Source of the DNA: Paraburkholderia madseniana
GTDB lineage: Bacteria; Pseudomonadota; Gammaproteobacteria; Burkholderiales; Burkholderiaceae
Assembly (NCBI RefSeq): GCF_009690905.1
Contig: NZ_VOSW01000051.1
Coordinates: 1-64,000, forward strand
DNA length: 64,000 nucleotides
Direction of reading: 5' to 3'
Both the position numbers and the translations under genes were made by a program. Below are positions 35,113-43,792 of the stretch, piece by piece (position 1 is the first letter of the stretch; each line of letters starts with the position of its first letter). The notes beneath the pieces are model-generated. The model made no database searches. It was given only the letters and a program-made list of their open reading frames with translations, and had not been told where the DNA came from.

Positions 35113-37464
35113 TCAGGCGCGGACACGGCTCTTGTCCGGATCGTAGAAGATCGGCGCCACGACCTGAGCGTCGATGCGTTTCTGATGCCCGTCGATCTTG
35201 CCGACCTGCAAGCGTGTTCCCGGTTCGGCATAGGCGATATCGATACGGCACAGCGCAATGTTCTTGCCGAGGATCGGCGAACGCACGCCGCTCGTGACCA
35301 CGCCGATCTGCGCGCGCGCGTTGTGTTGCCCGTGCACGCAATCTCCATGATGCGCGGGTTCGTTGCCGTCGAGTTCGAGTCCGACCAACTTGTGCCGCGG
35401 ATGCGCGCTGCGGGCAAGCAATGCGTCGCGGCCGATGAAGTCGTCCGCTTTGGTTTTCAGCGGCACCGAAAAGCCGATGCCGGCTTCGAACGGATCGGTC
35501 TCGTCGGTGAACTCGTAGCCGGCGAAGATCAGGCCGGCTTCGACGCGCAGCATATCGAGCGCGTTCAGTCCGAGCGGAACCATGCCTAGCGGTTGCCCAG
35601 CCAACCACAAACGGTCCCACACGCGTTCGGCATCCTGCGGATGACACCAGACTTCATAGCCGAGTTCGCCGGTGTAGCCGGTGCGCGAGACCATGATCGG
35701 ACAGCCTTCGTAATTGTCGAGCCGGCCGACCAGAAAGCGGAACCAGCCGAGCTTATCGAGTGCCGGCTGGGTGGGCGGCGTCCACACCATCTGCTTCAAC
35801 AACTCGCGGCTCAGCGGTCCCTGAATCGACAGATTGTGAATCTGATCCGAGGCCGATTTGATCCACACTTTCATGCCGAGCGCCGCGGCCTGCTCGCGCA
35901 GCCAGACACCGGCGTAGTCTTCGCCGCAGATCCAGCGGAAATTGTCCGGGCCGAGGCGCAACAGCGTGCCGTCGTCGAGCATGCCGCCGTGCGGATAGCA
36001 CATCGCCGAATACACGACCTGGCCTACCGCGAGGCGCCGGACGTCGCGCGTCAGACAGTATTGCAACAGGGCTTCCGCGTCGGGACCGATGATCTCGAAC
36101 TTGCGCAGCGCGGACAGATCCATCATGGCGACGCGCTCCCGGCAGCCGAAGTATTCTTCGACGGTGCCGAAGCCCTCGTAGTGCGTGGGCAGCCACCAGC
36201 CGCGATAGTCGGTGAAATGGCGGGTGAGCGCCGACGTCTTTGCATGAAAGCCTGACTCGCGGGTCAGGACCGGTTCGGCATCGGGCGTGGTTCGGGTAGC
36301 CATGGCAATGGAGAAGCGTTCCTTGTTCGGATAGACGCGGATCTGGATATCGGTCGGATTCCAGCCGTTCGCAGGATCGATGTCGTCGGGACAGGACGAA
36401 CTCACGCACACGAGGTCGGTCAGCGCGCGCACCAGCACGTAGTCGCCTGGACGCGACCACGGTTCATCGAGTGTCATTTGCTGATGGGCATTGATGCCGG
36501 TATTGAAGAAGAAATTGATCGCGGGCCAGCCGGGGCGCGGCGCCACGTTAAAAGCGGCGAGGGCACGGCTCATGTTGTCGCTGCAGTTGCTATGGCCGAA
36601 ATAGCCCTGGCTTTCGTAATAGCGCGCCGCGCACGCCAGTGCAAATGAGTCGTGACGGCCCACCGTATCGCGTACGACTTCGAGCATGGGCTGCATGTTT
36701 CGATTGAAGAACTTCGAGAACAGGCCGGGAGCGGGATACGCATTGCCATTCAGCGTTCTCGTCACGGTCTGGTCGAGGTCGAGTTCCTTGTTTCTATCCA
36801 ACGCGGCGAGATCGAAGGCGACGAAATCCGAACATTGCCGACCCGCGACGTCCAGTACCTGAATGTATTCTCCCGCGCGCACCGTGTACGCGGTGGCGGT
36901 GCCGGGCTGGATCGTGAAGTCGTTCAGCGTGTCGGCCAATGGTGCGGGAAGCGGCGGCGCGGCGAGCAGCGCGGGATTCGCGCGATCGATCGTGAGGCGC
37001 AAGCCGGTGGGCGGGTTCTGCGAATCGATTGCCCTTGCGGCACCCGGCGCGGCGACGATGACGAGCAGCGCTTCGGAGGCAATGAGTCTTCGCGTAAAGC
37101 CCGCCGGTGTGTCGCCGCTCCAGATAGTCGCCGCGGACTGCAATGCGCTCGCATGAACGCCACGCTTGAGCAGACCGGTCAGCACGTGCGAGGCCGCGCT
37201 GTTATGCAACAGACTCGCCATGAACGAAGCGCCCGCCGACGCTTGTAGATCGAGCGCGGCCAGCGCCGCTTCGCCGTGCGCATCGAAGGCCATGAGTTCG
37301 CAGGGCTGCAGGCCTTCGATATCCACGATCTGCAAAGTATCGCCGGGCGTGAGCGCGACGACCGTGAGGCCGCCGCCCGCCACGCGATATCGTTCGCATC
37401 CGGCCGCGCGAGCAAATAGCGCCGGCTCAGCGGGACGCGAGCTTATGGGGGTGCGTATCAGCAT
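35113..37464 (-). CDS. tdm: Trimethylamine N-oxide demethylase
   Basis: A 783-residue enzyme that splits TMAO into dimethylamine and formaldehyde. The N-terminal half is the DUF1989-type metal domain with Cys211 (GRQCSDF), His291/Cys294 (GHSNCSDN) and Cys358 (SSSCPDD) as the probable zinc ligands. The C-terminal half (about 410-783) is a GcvT/tetrahydrofolate-binding domain (SRTGYTGELGYEVW) that would capture formaldehyde. Length and domain order match Tdm of Methylocella silvestris as I know it. The N-terminal 30-75 looks like a degenerate repeat of 192-232. It is the last gene of the seven-gene minus-strand operon and follows tmm by 22 bp. Confidence 0.9.
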   Translation of the reverse strand: MLIRTPISSRPAEPALFARAAGCERYRVAGGGLTVVALTPGDTLQIVDIEGLQPCELMAFDAHGEAALAALDLQASAGASFMASLLHNSAASHVLTGLLKRGVHASALQSAATIWSGDTPAGFTRRLIASEALLVIVAAPGAARAIDSQNPPTGLRLTIDRANPALLAAPPLPAPLADTLNDFTIQPGTATAYTVRAGEYIQVLDVAGRQCSDFVAFDLAALDRNKELDLDQTVTRTLNGNAYPAPGLFSKFFNRNMQPMLEVVRDTVGRHDSFALACAARYYESQGYFGHSNCSDNMSRALAAFNVAPRPGWPAINFFFNTGINAHQQMTLDEPWSRPGDYVLVRALTDLVCVSSSCPDDIDPANGWNPTDIQIRVYPNKERFSIAMATRTTPDAEPVLTRESGFHAKTSALTRHFTDYRGWWLPTHYEGFGTVEEYFGCRERVAMMDLSALRKFEIIGPDAEALLQYCLTRDVRRLAVGQVVYSAMCYPHGGMLDDGTLLRLGPDNFRWICGEDYAGVWLREQAAALGMKVWIKSASDQIHNLSIQGPLSRELLKQMVWTPPTQPALDKLGWFRFLVGRLDNYEGCPIMVSRTGYTGELGYEVWCHPQDAERVWDRLWLAGQPLGMVPLGLNALDMLRVEAGLIFAGYEFTDETDPFEAGIGFSVPLKTKADDFIGRDALLARSAHPRHKLVGLELDGNEPAHHGDCVHGQHNARAQIGVVTSGVRSPILGKNIALCRIDIAYAEPGTRLQVGKIDGHQKRIDAQVVAPIFYDPDKSRVRA

Positions 37465-37486
37465 GTTCTTCCCTGGCTCGCGCCGC

Positions 37487-38854
37487 TTAGCCGGCGGTTT
37501 TCAACGCCGCAACGGGTTCGCCAAGATACGCGTCCATCGAGTCATCGAGTGCCGATAGCCACGGCGTGTGATGAGGCGGGGATTGCGTGCCAGTCATCAG
37601 CGAGCGATAGGACTTGTTGCGGTAGCCCATGATGTCGTCATGCTTGTCGTGTTTCCATTCGAGGAAAGTTCGGTTCACCCCTTCGATGTCGAAACTCGGG
37701 TAGTCGGTCGCATCGAGCAGCTCCTGAATGTAGCTGCCCTGAAACTCGAACATTTCCTGATGGGTGACGAGCTTTTCTTCTTTCGCGCGCCATGCGAGGC
37801 TGTGTGCAGTCATCTCCGCTTTCGACGGCGGCGTGATGCGTCCGAGGATCACATCGCGCGCATACCAGGCTTGAGCGTCGAACATGTTGAACGAATACCA
37901 GAGGTCCTGCATGCCGAGGTAGATCAGGCCCGGATTGTCTTCCCAGAAAATGCCTTTATAAAGGTTCAAAGGCCACAGGCGATTGCCGGTCTTCAGGCGC
38001 AGTTCGTCGGGTAGAAACGGGAAGTGATGCTGATACCCGGTGCACAGGATGATCGCGTCGATGCGCTTGTGCGTGTCGTCGGCGAAGTAAGCGATATTGC
38101 CGCGCACGCGCTGCAATATCGGTTTTTCTTCCCAGTTTTCGGGCCAGTGATAGCCCATCGGCGCCGTGCGATAGCAACTGGTGATGCTCTTCGCACCGTA
38201 CTTGTAGCACTGGGAGCCGATGTCTTCCGCCGAATAGCTGCTGCCGACCAGCAATACATCTTTGTCCTTGAACTCCAGCGCGTCGCGGAAATCGTGTGCA
38301 TGCAGGATGCGGCCGCCAAAACTCTCGAAGCCGGGGAAGCTTGGCGCATTCGGTGTCGAGAAGTGGCCGCACGCGTTGACGACGTAATCGAACTCTTCCG
38401 ACGTCGTTGTGCCGGCGGAATAGTCTTGCGCAGTGACGGTGAATTTCCTGGTTGCGGCGTCAAAGCTCACCTGACGAACCGCCGTATTGAAGCGAATATA
38501 AGGCCGTACACCGGCTTTCTCGACGCGTCCGCGAATATAGTCCCACAGCACCTCACGCGGCGGATACGAGGCGATCGGTTTGCCGAAATGCTCCTCGAAG
38601 GTGTAGTCCGCGAACTCCAGACATTCCTTTGGCCCGTTGGACCACAGGTAGCGATACATGCTGCCGTGCACCGGCTCGCCGTTCTCGTCGGCGCCCGTGC
38701 GCCATGTGTAATTCCACATGCCGCCCCAGTCCTTCTGCTTCTCGAAGCAGACGATATCGGGAATGTCTGCGCCTTTTTCTCTCGCGGACTGGAAAGCGCG
38801 CAATTGCGCCATCCCGGAAGGGCCCGCACCGATGATTGCAACGCGTTTTTTCAT
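37487..38854 (-). CDS. tmm: Trimethylamine monooxygenase
   Basis: A 455-residue class B flavin monooxygenase that oxidises trimethylamine to TMAO with NADPH and O2. FAD motif GAGPSGMAQL (9-18), NADPH motif VGSSYSAED, and the FMO identifying motif FGGRILHAHDF are present. GSMYRYLWSNGPKECLEFAD and SYRTAPMGYHWPENWEE-type stretches are very close to the characterised Methylocella/Ruegeria Tmm. It is followed by tdm and preceded by purU in the same operon. This is one of the clearest identifications in the window. Confidence 0.95.
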   Translation of the reverse strand: MKKRVAIIGAGPSGMAQLRAFQSAREKGADIPDIVCFEKQKDWGGMWNYTWRTGADENGEPVHGSMYRYLWSNGPKECLEFADYTFEEHFGKPIASYPPREVLWDYIRGRVEKAGVRPYIRFNTAVRQVSFDAATRKFTVTAQDYSAGTTTSEEFDYVVNACGHFSTPNAPSFPGFESFGGRILHAHDFRDALEFKDKDVLLVGSSYSAEDIGSQCYKYGAKSITSCYRTAPMGYHWPENWEEKPILQRVRGNIAYFADDTHKRIDAIILCTGYQHHFPFLPDELRLKTGNRLWPLNLYKGIFWEDNPGLIYLGMQDLWYSFNMFDAQAWYARDVILGRITPPSKAEMTAHSLAWRAKEEKLVTHQEMFEFQGSYIQELLDATDYPSFDIEGVNRTFLEWKHDKHDDIMGYRNKSYRSLMTGTQSPPHHTPWLSALDDSMDAYLGEPVAALKTAG

Positions 38855-38882
38855 GGTTTGCCGCCGATGAGTTGAGCCAGGG

Positions 38883-39740
38883 TTATCGGAAGATCACGGT
38901 GCGGTCGCGATTGAGGAAGACGCGATGTTCGGTATGGAATTTCACCGCACGCGACAGCGCCACCGTTTCCGTATCGCGCCCGATCGCTACGAGCCCGTCC
39001 GGTTGCAGGACGTGATCGACACGCTGCACTTCCTGTTCGATGATCGGTCCTTCGTCGAGATCTGACGTGACGTAGTGCGCGGTGGCGCCGATCAGCTTGA
39101 CGCCGCGTTCGAATGCCTGGTGATACGGCTTTGCGCCTTTGAATCCCGGCAGAAACGAGTGATGGATATTGATGGCCCGGCCGGCGAGCTGCTTGCAGAG
39201 GTTGTTGGAGAGAATCTGCATATAGCGCGCGAGCACCACGAGTTCCGTCTCCGTCTCGGCGACGATCTTCAACAGTTCGGCTTCCTGCTGGTCCTTGGTT
39301 TCCGGTGTCACCGGCAGATAGATGAAACGGATGCCTTCGCGCTCCGCCATCGGCCGCAGGTCCAGATGGTTGGAGACGACGGCGGTGATCTGCATATGCA
39401 GTTGGCCTTTGTGATACCGGTACAGCAGGTCGGAGAGGCAATGGTCGAACTTGCTGACCATCAGCAGCACCTTCATCGGTTGCGCGGCGCTGTAGAGCTT
39501 CCATTGCATCGCGAAGTCGTTTGCGATGCTGCCGAAGTCGGTGCGTAGCTTGTCGATGCTGCCGGTCTTCGCATCGTTGAAGCGGAACACCGCACGCATG
39601 AAGAATGTGCCGTTGGATTCGTCGTCGAATTGTGCCAGCTCGCTGATATAGCAGCCCGATTGCGCGAGATAGGACGAGACGGCCGCGACGATGCCGGAGG
39701 TGGCCGGGCAACTGATCGTCAGTATGTAATTCTGGGTCAC
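38883..39740 (-). CDS. purU: Formyltetrahydrofolate deformylase
   Basis: A 285-residue enzyme that hydrolyses 10-formyl-THF to formate and THF. The N-terminal ACT domain (about 1-80) is followed by a formyltransferase-fold domain; the catalytic Asn/His/Asp set is in NIHHSFLPGF (about 189-198) and YVTSDLDEGPII. The start is GTG at 39740, with GGAG eight bases upstream. In this operon it would drain one-carbon units arising from demethylation to formate and recycle THF for the GcvT-like proteins. It is likely a second, dedicated copy beside a housekeeping purU. Confidence 0.93.
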   Translation of the reverse strand: MTQNYILTISCPATSGIVAAVSSYLAQSGCYISELAQFDDESNGTFFMRAVFRFNDAKTGSIDKLRTDFGSIANDFAMQWKLYSAAQPMKVLLMVSKFDHCLSDLLYRYHKGQLHMQITAVVSNHLDLRPMAEREGIRFIYLPVTPETKDQQEAELLKIVAETETELVVLARYMQILSNNLCKQLAGRAINIHHSFLPGFKGAKPYHQAFERGVKLIGATAHYVTSDLDEGPIIEQEVQRVDHVLQPDGLVAIGRDTETVALSRAVKFHTEHRVFLNRDRTVIFR

Positions 39741-39791
39741 TGCGACACTCCTGAAAATACGTGAGAGACGTAACGGGAGACCGTCGACGGA

Positions 39792-40922
39792 TCAGCCGAT
39801 TGCGGTGCGTTTCTTCTTTTCCGGATCGTCGAACGGCAATTCGGCGGCGCTGGCACGGGCCTTGATGCGGCCGCGCACTTCGAGCGGCGCGCCGGGGCGT
39901 GCGTAGTCCACGTCGAGGCGGGCGATCGCCATCGAGCGGCCGGTCAACCGCGAGACCATGCCGCATGTGACGACGCCGACCTGCTTGCCGTCGTTCCACA
40001 ATGCGTCGCCGCCGTTGGTTGCTTCGGTGGAGTCCACCAGTACGCCGAAGATCTTGAAACGCTCCTTGCCTTGCAGACGGAAGTGTTCGCCCGCGCCACA
40101 GAACTCGGTTTTTCCCGGCGATACGGTGAAGTCGAGGCCGAGCTCCCACAGCGTGTCGCCCGCCTTTTCGTTCGCGAACGGGTACATCTCGGAGTTGTCG
40201 TAGGGGAAGAACAGCAGATAGCTTTCGACGCGTAACCAGTCGAGCGCCGTGAACGCGCACGGGATGATGCCGGACGCCGCACCTTTGTCGAGGACGGTGT
40301 CCCAGATGAACGGTGCATCCGCGGCCTTGCAAAAGATTTCGTAGCCGCGCTCGCCGGTATAGCCGGTGCGCGAGATCATCACCGGCTTGCCGAAAAGCCG
40401 CGTTTGCAGGTGATGAAAATAAGGCAGATCGCGGATGCCCGGCACGTGTTCGGCGAGGAAGTCCACGGCGGCGGGACCCTGTAAAGACAGATCATGCAGA
40501 TCGTCGTCGAACAGCACGGCGACCTGGCGGCCCTGCGCGGAGCGAACGAGGCGTTCATAACCGGTTCCGGAGCCATGCACGACCATGAACGCATTCGGCC
40601 CGGTGCGGTAGACGATGCAGTCGTCGATAAACTTGCCGTCTTCATTCAGCATCGCTGCATAAACCGACTTGCCGGGGTAGAGCTTGCTGACGTCGCGCGT
40701 GATTGCCCAGTTGAGCAGGCTCTCCGCGTGCGGGCCGACGTAGTGGACCTTCTTCAGACCGGATACATCCATCAAGCCAGCCTTGGTGCGAATCGCCTCG
40801 TGCTGATCGGCGAGGTCGCCGGAGTACGTCCATGCGGTGCCCATGCCGTTCCAGTCTTCGAGGTTCGAGCCCAATGCGCGATGACGGTCCGCGAGCGCGG
40901 AAATACGCCATGAATTAGCCAT
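39792..40922 (-). CDS. GcvT-like tetrahydrofolate-binding subunit of the dimethylamine demethylase set
   Basis: A 376-residue aminomethyltransferase-fold protein (SRTGYTGERGYEIF at about 189-202, TALDWLRVESYLLFF at about 230-244). In the haem-dependent oxidative N-demethylase of Pseudomonas mendocina, a subunit of this type binds THF and traps the formaldehyde product. It lies directly downstream of the DUF3445 haem-subunit gene and upstream of purU, which fits that role. It is not in a glycine-cleavage operon (no gcvH or gcvP nearby). The dmm letter is left out because naming differs between reports. Confidence 0.88.
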   Translation of the reverse strand: MANSWRISALADRHRALGSNLEDWNGMGTAWTYSGDLADQHEAIRTKAGLMDVSGLKKVHYVGPHAESLLNWAITRDVSKLYPGKSVYAAMLNEDGKFIDDCIVYRTGPNAFMVVHGSGTGYERLVRSAQGRQVAVLFDDDLHDLSLQGPAAVDFLAEHVPGIRDLPYFHHLQTRLFGKPVMISRTGYTGERGYEIFCKAADAPFIWDTVLDKGAASGIIPCAFTALDWLRVESYLLFFPYDNSEMYPFANEKAGDTLWELGLDFTVSPGKTEFCGAGEHFRLQGKERFKIFGVLVDSTEATNGGDALWNDGKQVGVVTCGMVSRLTGRSMAIARLDVDYARPGAPLEVRGRIKARASAAELPFDDPEKKKRTAIG

Positions 40923-40973
40923 GTCTGCTACTCCAGAGGTGAGGATGTGTTGGTGTACGAAATCGACAACGCA

Positions 40974-41990
40974 TCAGGCGCCGTTGTCGAACTGACTCAA
41001 CCAGTCGACCAGGGTCTTCCGGTAACGCGTCATACCCTTGTAGTCGGCAATGGGCTCAGGCAGGTCGCGCAGCACCCGATGAAGACGGCGCGCCCACGCC
41101 GGCTGGGTGACGAGCTCGGCCATGCTGGCGAGATACGTGCGGATGCTGAACATCATCGCGTTGCTCTGTGGCAGCCGCGCCATAAATTGCAGTTCGACGC
41201 GCAGATGCACGCATTGCGCAACGTTCTCCGGCGTGACCTGGCCGCGCTCCGCGCCCCACAGGTGGTAATTCTCGGGAGCGGTATCGAGGCGCGGGTTGAT
41301 CGTGAGTGTCCAATTCAGACGGCGTACCGGGCGGTCTACCTGGATATGCAGCAGATACTTCAGCGCGCGATCGAAAATGCCCATGTCGTGTGCCATGGGA
41401 ACCGGCGAATGCCATTGCTTGAAACTCATTCCCGCATCGAACGCGAGCGACCAGTCGGCAGGGCCGGTGATGACACCGGCATCCATAAAGAGGTCGCCGT
41501 CGCGCTGATCGAGCAGCGCGATATCGCCTTGCGTCTGCCGCATGATGTATTCGAGCGGCTCGCACGGCAGCGTCTCGGCATTGCCGAAACGAAACGCCTG
41601 CTCAATGCCGAGCGCGCGATTGCGCCACAACCACTGGTCGCCTGCGCGGGTAAGTGAAAACAGTTTTGGATAATCCTGGGCGAGATGCTCCATGATCATT
41701 TCCAGCGCGTCCCACGACGCTCTCTGCATGTGCGGCATCACCATGCAGCGGCGCGAGTCGTTTTGCAGCACGATCGCGCGTTCGGCGACTTCGGAGCGGT
41801 AGTGCTCGTCGATATCGAACCAGTGCTCGAAGACCGAGCCTGGATCGCGTGACGTGGCCGGCTCGATATTCACCGAATACATGTAGGCGTCTTCGGGAAA
41901 CGGGAAGGGGAAGCGGGCGATGGCGGCTTCGCTGTTGCGAAACGAAAACGTTTCACGATAGCTTTCGGCGGGCTTCAGAATGACGCTCAT
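40974..41990 (-). CDS. Haem-dependent oxidative N-demethylase, catalytic subunit (DUF3445)
   Basis: A 338-residue DUF3445 protein, the haem-PAS catalytic subunit of dimethylamine monooxygenase / HODM, which oxidises dimethylamine to methylamine and formaldehyde. Family features include FPFPEDAYMYSVNIEPATSR-type N-terminus (about 28-47), WLWRNRALGIEQAF (about 119-132), FDAGMSFKQWHSPVPMAHD (about 184-202) and RLNWTLTINPRLD (about 222-234). Conserved His residues in these segments are the candidate haem ligands. The reductase gene is immediately upstream (12 bp) and the THF subunit downstream. Confidence 0.9.
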   Translation of the reverse strand: MSVILKPAESYRETFSFRNSEAAIARFPFPFPEDAYMYSVNIEPATSRDPGSVFEHWFDIDEHYRSEVAERAIVLQNDSRRCMVMPHMQRASWDALEMIMEHLAQDYPKLFSLTRAGDQWLWRNRALGIEQAFRFGNAETLPCEPLEYIMRQTQGDIALLDQRDGDLFMDAGVITGPADWSLAFDAGMSFKQWHSPVPMAHDMGIFDRALKYLLHIQVDRPVRRLNWTLTINPRLDTAPENYHLWGAERGQVTPENVAQCVHLRVELQFMARLPQSNAMMFSIRTYLASMAELVTQPAWARRLHRVLRDLPEPIADYKGMTRYRKTLVDWLSQFDNGA

Positions 41991-42002
41991 GGCGGGTGTT
42001 CC

Positions 42003-42938
42003 TCAAAGATCCAGGAAAAGGGAGGTGCTGTGGGCGCGCGAGACACACGGCATCAGGTGCGTGGCGCGCTCGGATTCGTGAAGGAACAGATCGCGGTGGT
42101 CGACCTCGCCGGCAACGTGACGGGTCGAACACCGACCGCAGACACCGCCGCGGCACAGGTTCGGGATGTCGAGTCCGCTTGCTTCGAGCGCTTCCAGCAG
42201 GCTCTGGTCTGCCGCCACTTCCAACCTCGAGCCACTACGCATGAGTGTCACGACGAACGGCGTGCCGGACTGCGGCGCAGCAAAGGCTTCCCAGTGCACG
42301 CGGCCGTCCGGCCAGCCGAGGGCACGAGCCGTGTCTCGTACCGAGTCCAGAAGGGTTTGCGGACCGCACACGTAAACATGCGTGCCCAGCGGGCGACCGC
42401 GCAGCACCCGTTCGACATCGAGGCGCGCACGCTCACCGTCGTATCCATGGAAGCGGCTGCCGAGGCGCTCGCTCAACTCGGCGCGATATGCATCCGTGAG
42501 CCCTTGCCGGTAGGCGTAGTGCAGTTCGAAGTCGGCAACATCGCGCTCCAGTGCGGCGACATGCGCGACGAACGGTGTGATGCCGATGCCCCCCGCGATC
42601 AGGATGTGAGCGCGAGCGCTGGAATGCAGTGCAAACAGATTGGCCGGCGGCGTGATTTTCAATGCCGCACCTTCACGCATTTGCTCATGCATGAATACCG
42701 AGCCGCCGCGCGAATCGTCCTGTTTGCGTACGGCAATGCGATAGCTGGATGCGTCCGCCGGATCGCTAATCAACGAATAGGCGTTGCGCAATGGGCGGTC
42801 ATCCAGTGGCAACTGCACCTGGATATGACTGCCCGAGGAAAACTTCGGCAGCCGACCGTGCCTCGCGACCAGGGTGAACTCGCGTACCACCGGCGTCAGC
42901 AGCCGCGTTGCTTCGACTCGAACCTCGATTGTGTTCAT
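42003..42938 (-). CDS. Ferredoxin-reductase subunit of dimethylamine monooxygenase
   Basis: A 311-residue phthalate-dioxygenase-reductase-type protein with FMN, NAD(P)H and plant-type 2Fe-2S domains in that order. FMN motif RNAYSL (about 52-57), nucleotide motif AGGIGITPFVAH (about 117-128), and the cluster CRGGVCGRC (about 263-271) with the fourth Cys in MPCVSR. It passes electrons from NAD(P)H to the haem subunit. I start at 42938 because the frame homology begins there; this ATG overlaps the dmmA stop by four bases (ATGA), so expression is coupled. Confidence 0.92.
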   Translation of the reverse strand: MNTIEVRVEATRLLTPVVREFTLVARHGRLPKFSSGSHIQVQLPLDDRPLRNAYSLISDPADASSYRIAVRKQDDSRGGSVFMHEQMREGAALKITPPANLFALHSSARAHILIAGGIGITPFVAHVAALERDVADFELHYAYRQGLTDAYRAELSERLGSRFHGYDGERARLDVERVLRGRPLGTHVYVCGPQTLLDSVRDTARALGWPDGRVHWEAFAAPQSGTPFVVTLMRSGSRLEVAADQSLLEALEASGLDIPNLCRGGVCGRCSTRHVAGEVDHRDLFLHESERATHLMPCVSRAHSTSLFLDL

Positions 42939-43504
42939 GCGTGGCGCACCAGGTAAGGACGATCCGGATCGGCGCAGACGCCCAGATAGGCACCGACGCG
43001 CTGCGAGAAATGCTGGCGCACACTCAGGTTGATGCCGCAGCCGGCACATTCGACTTCGGGCAGCGCGTCGTACACATGCGAAGCGCTGCAGTGCACGCAA
43101 TAGACGGCGCGCGGTGCGGCATCGAGCTCGGCAGTGATTTCTTCCGGCAGCATGCCGGCCTCGCCGGCGAGGCGGCGGATGCGCCAGATGAACGCTTCGT
43201 CGCCGCATACATAGAGCCGTAAGCCGATTGCCGCGCGATCCAGGGTCGCGAGAAGATGGCGATCGAGCGCGTCGTGTGTCGGGAAGAACGATGCACGGCG
43301 AGCCGTTGCCGACGTGTCGCCTTGAACGAGCAGCGTGCTCACGTCAGGCTCGACCGGCAGCGTCGCGATGAAAGCTTCGACCTTTGCAAGTGCGTCGGCT
43401 TGAACGACCACAACGTGTTGGCGCGCATCCTCACATATCCGGAGCGCCTGATATCGCGGAAGACTCGGAGGCGAGCCTGGTGTTCTATCGTGCGTCAGTG
43501 TCAT
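42935..43504 (-). CDS. dmmA: Dimethylamine monooxygenase subunit DmmA-type protein
   Basis: A 189-residue protein of the DmmA-like family, an accessory subunit of dimethylamine monooxygenase. The C-terminal half carries a zinc-ribbon-like pair, CVHC at about 135-138 and CAGCG about 15 residues on, followed by INLSVRQHFSQRVGAYLGV and a basic end. The first half is a flavodoxin-like or PAS-like fold that I cannot define. It is the first gene of the minus-strand amine operon and is divergent from the histidine kinase gene across 288 bp. Ribosome binding site is weak. Confidence 0.85.
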   Translation of the reverse strand: MTLTHDRTPGSPPSLPRYQALRICEDARQHVVVVQADALAKVEAFIATLPVEPDVSTLLVQGDTSATARRASFFPTHDALDRHLLATLDRAAIGLRLYVCGDEAFIWRIRRLAGEAGMLPEEITAELDAAPRAVYCVHCSASHVYDALPEVECAGCGINLSVRQHFSQRVGAYLGVCADPDRPYLVRHA

Positions 43505-43743
43505 GTCTTTAGTCGCCGGTTCTGTCGATGCGGGTCAAGCACGTGGATCATGTTTCGCTTCAAACGTGTGCATTTGCATCTGAACTAAAACGGGGCGTGT
43601 GCTCCATTCGAGTGCGTTGCGAATCGCTGGTCTGACGGATAAAACACCCGAAAAGCGGCGTTCCCCACAAGCAAAATAGTTTCTTAAAGGGAAACACCGT
43701 TCAATCCTGATAACGAGGTATGCCCAAAGGAGTAGTGCCGCAA

Positions 43744-43760
43744 ACGGCACGTTTCTTGCC
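43744..43760 (+). promoter_or_regulatory. Sigma-54 (RpoN) promoter of the histidine kinase operon
   Basis: ACGGCACGTTTCTTGCC has the -24/-12 pair GG (43746-43747), 10 bp, GC (43758-43759), matching the consensus TGGCACG-N4-TTGC at all conserved positions except the first T. The start codon at 43793 is 34 bp downstream. This links the two-component genes to nitrogen control. Confidence 0.7.
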
Positions 43761-43792
43761 TCTAAGATCGCTTTTCCCGTGGGGTGGCCTGG

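Noticed and set aside
39792..40922. Glycine cleavage T protein
   Set aside because: No gcvH, gcvP or lpd nearby; the gene sits between the DUF3445 haem subunit and purU, which fits a folate-binding demethylase subunit.
42003..43208. Reductase with a 90-residue N-terminal extension
   Set aside because: The extension overlaps dmmA in another frame; the ATG at 42938 with ATGA overlap and FMN-domain homology gives the natural start.
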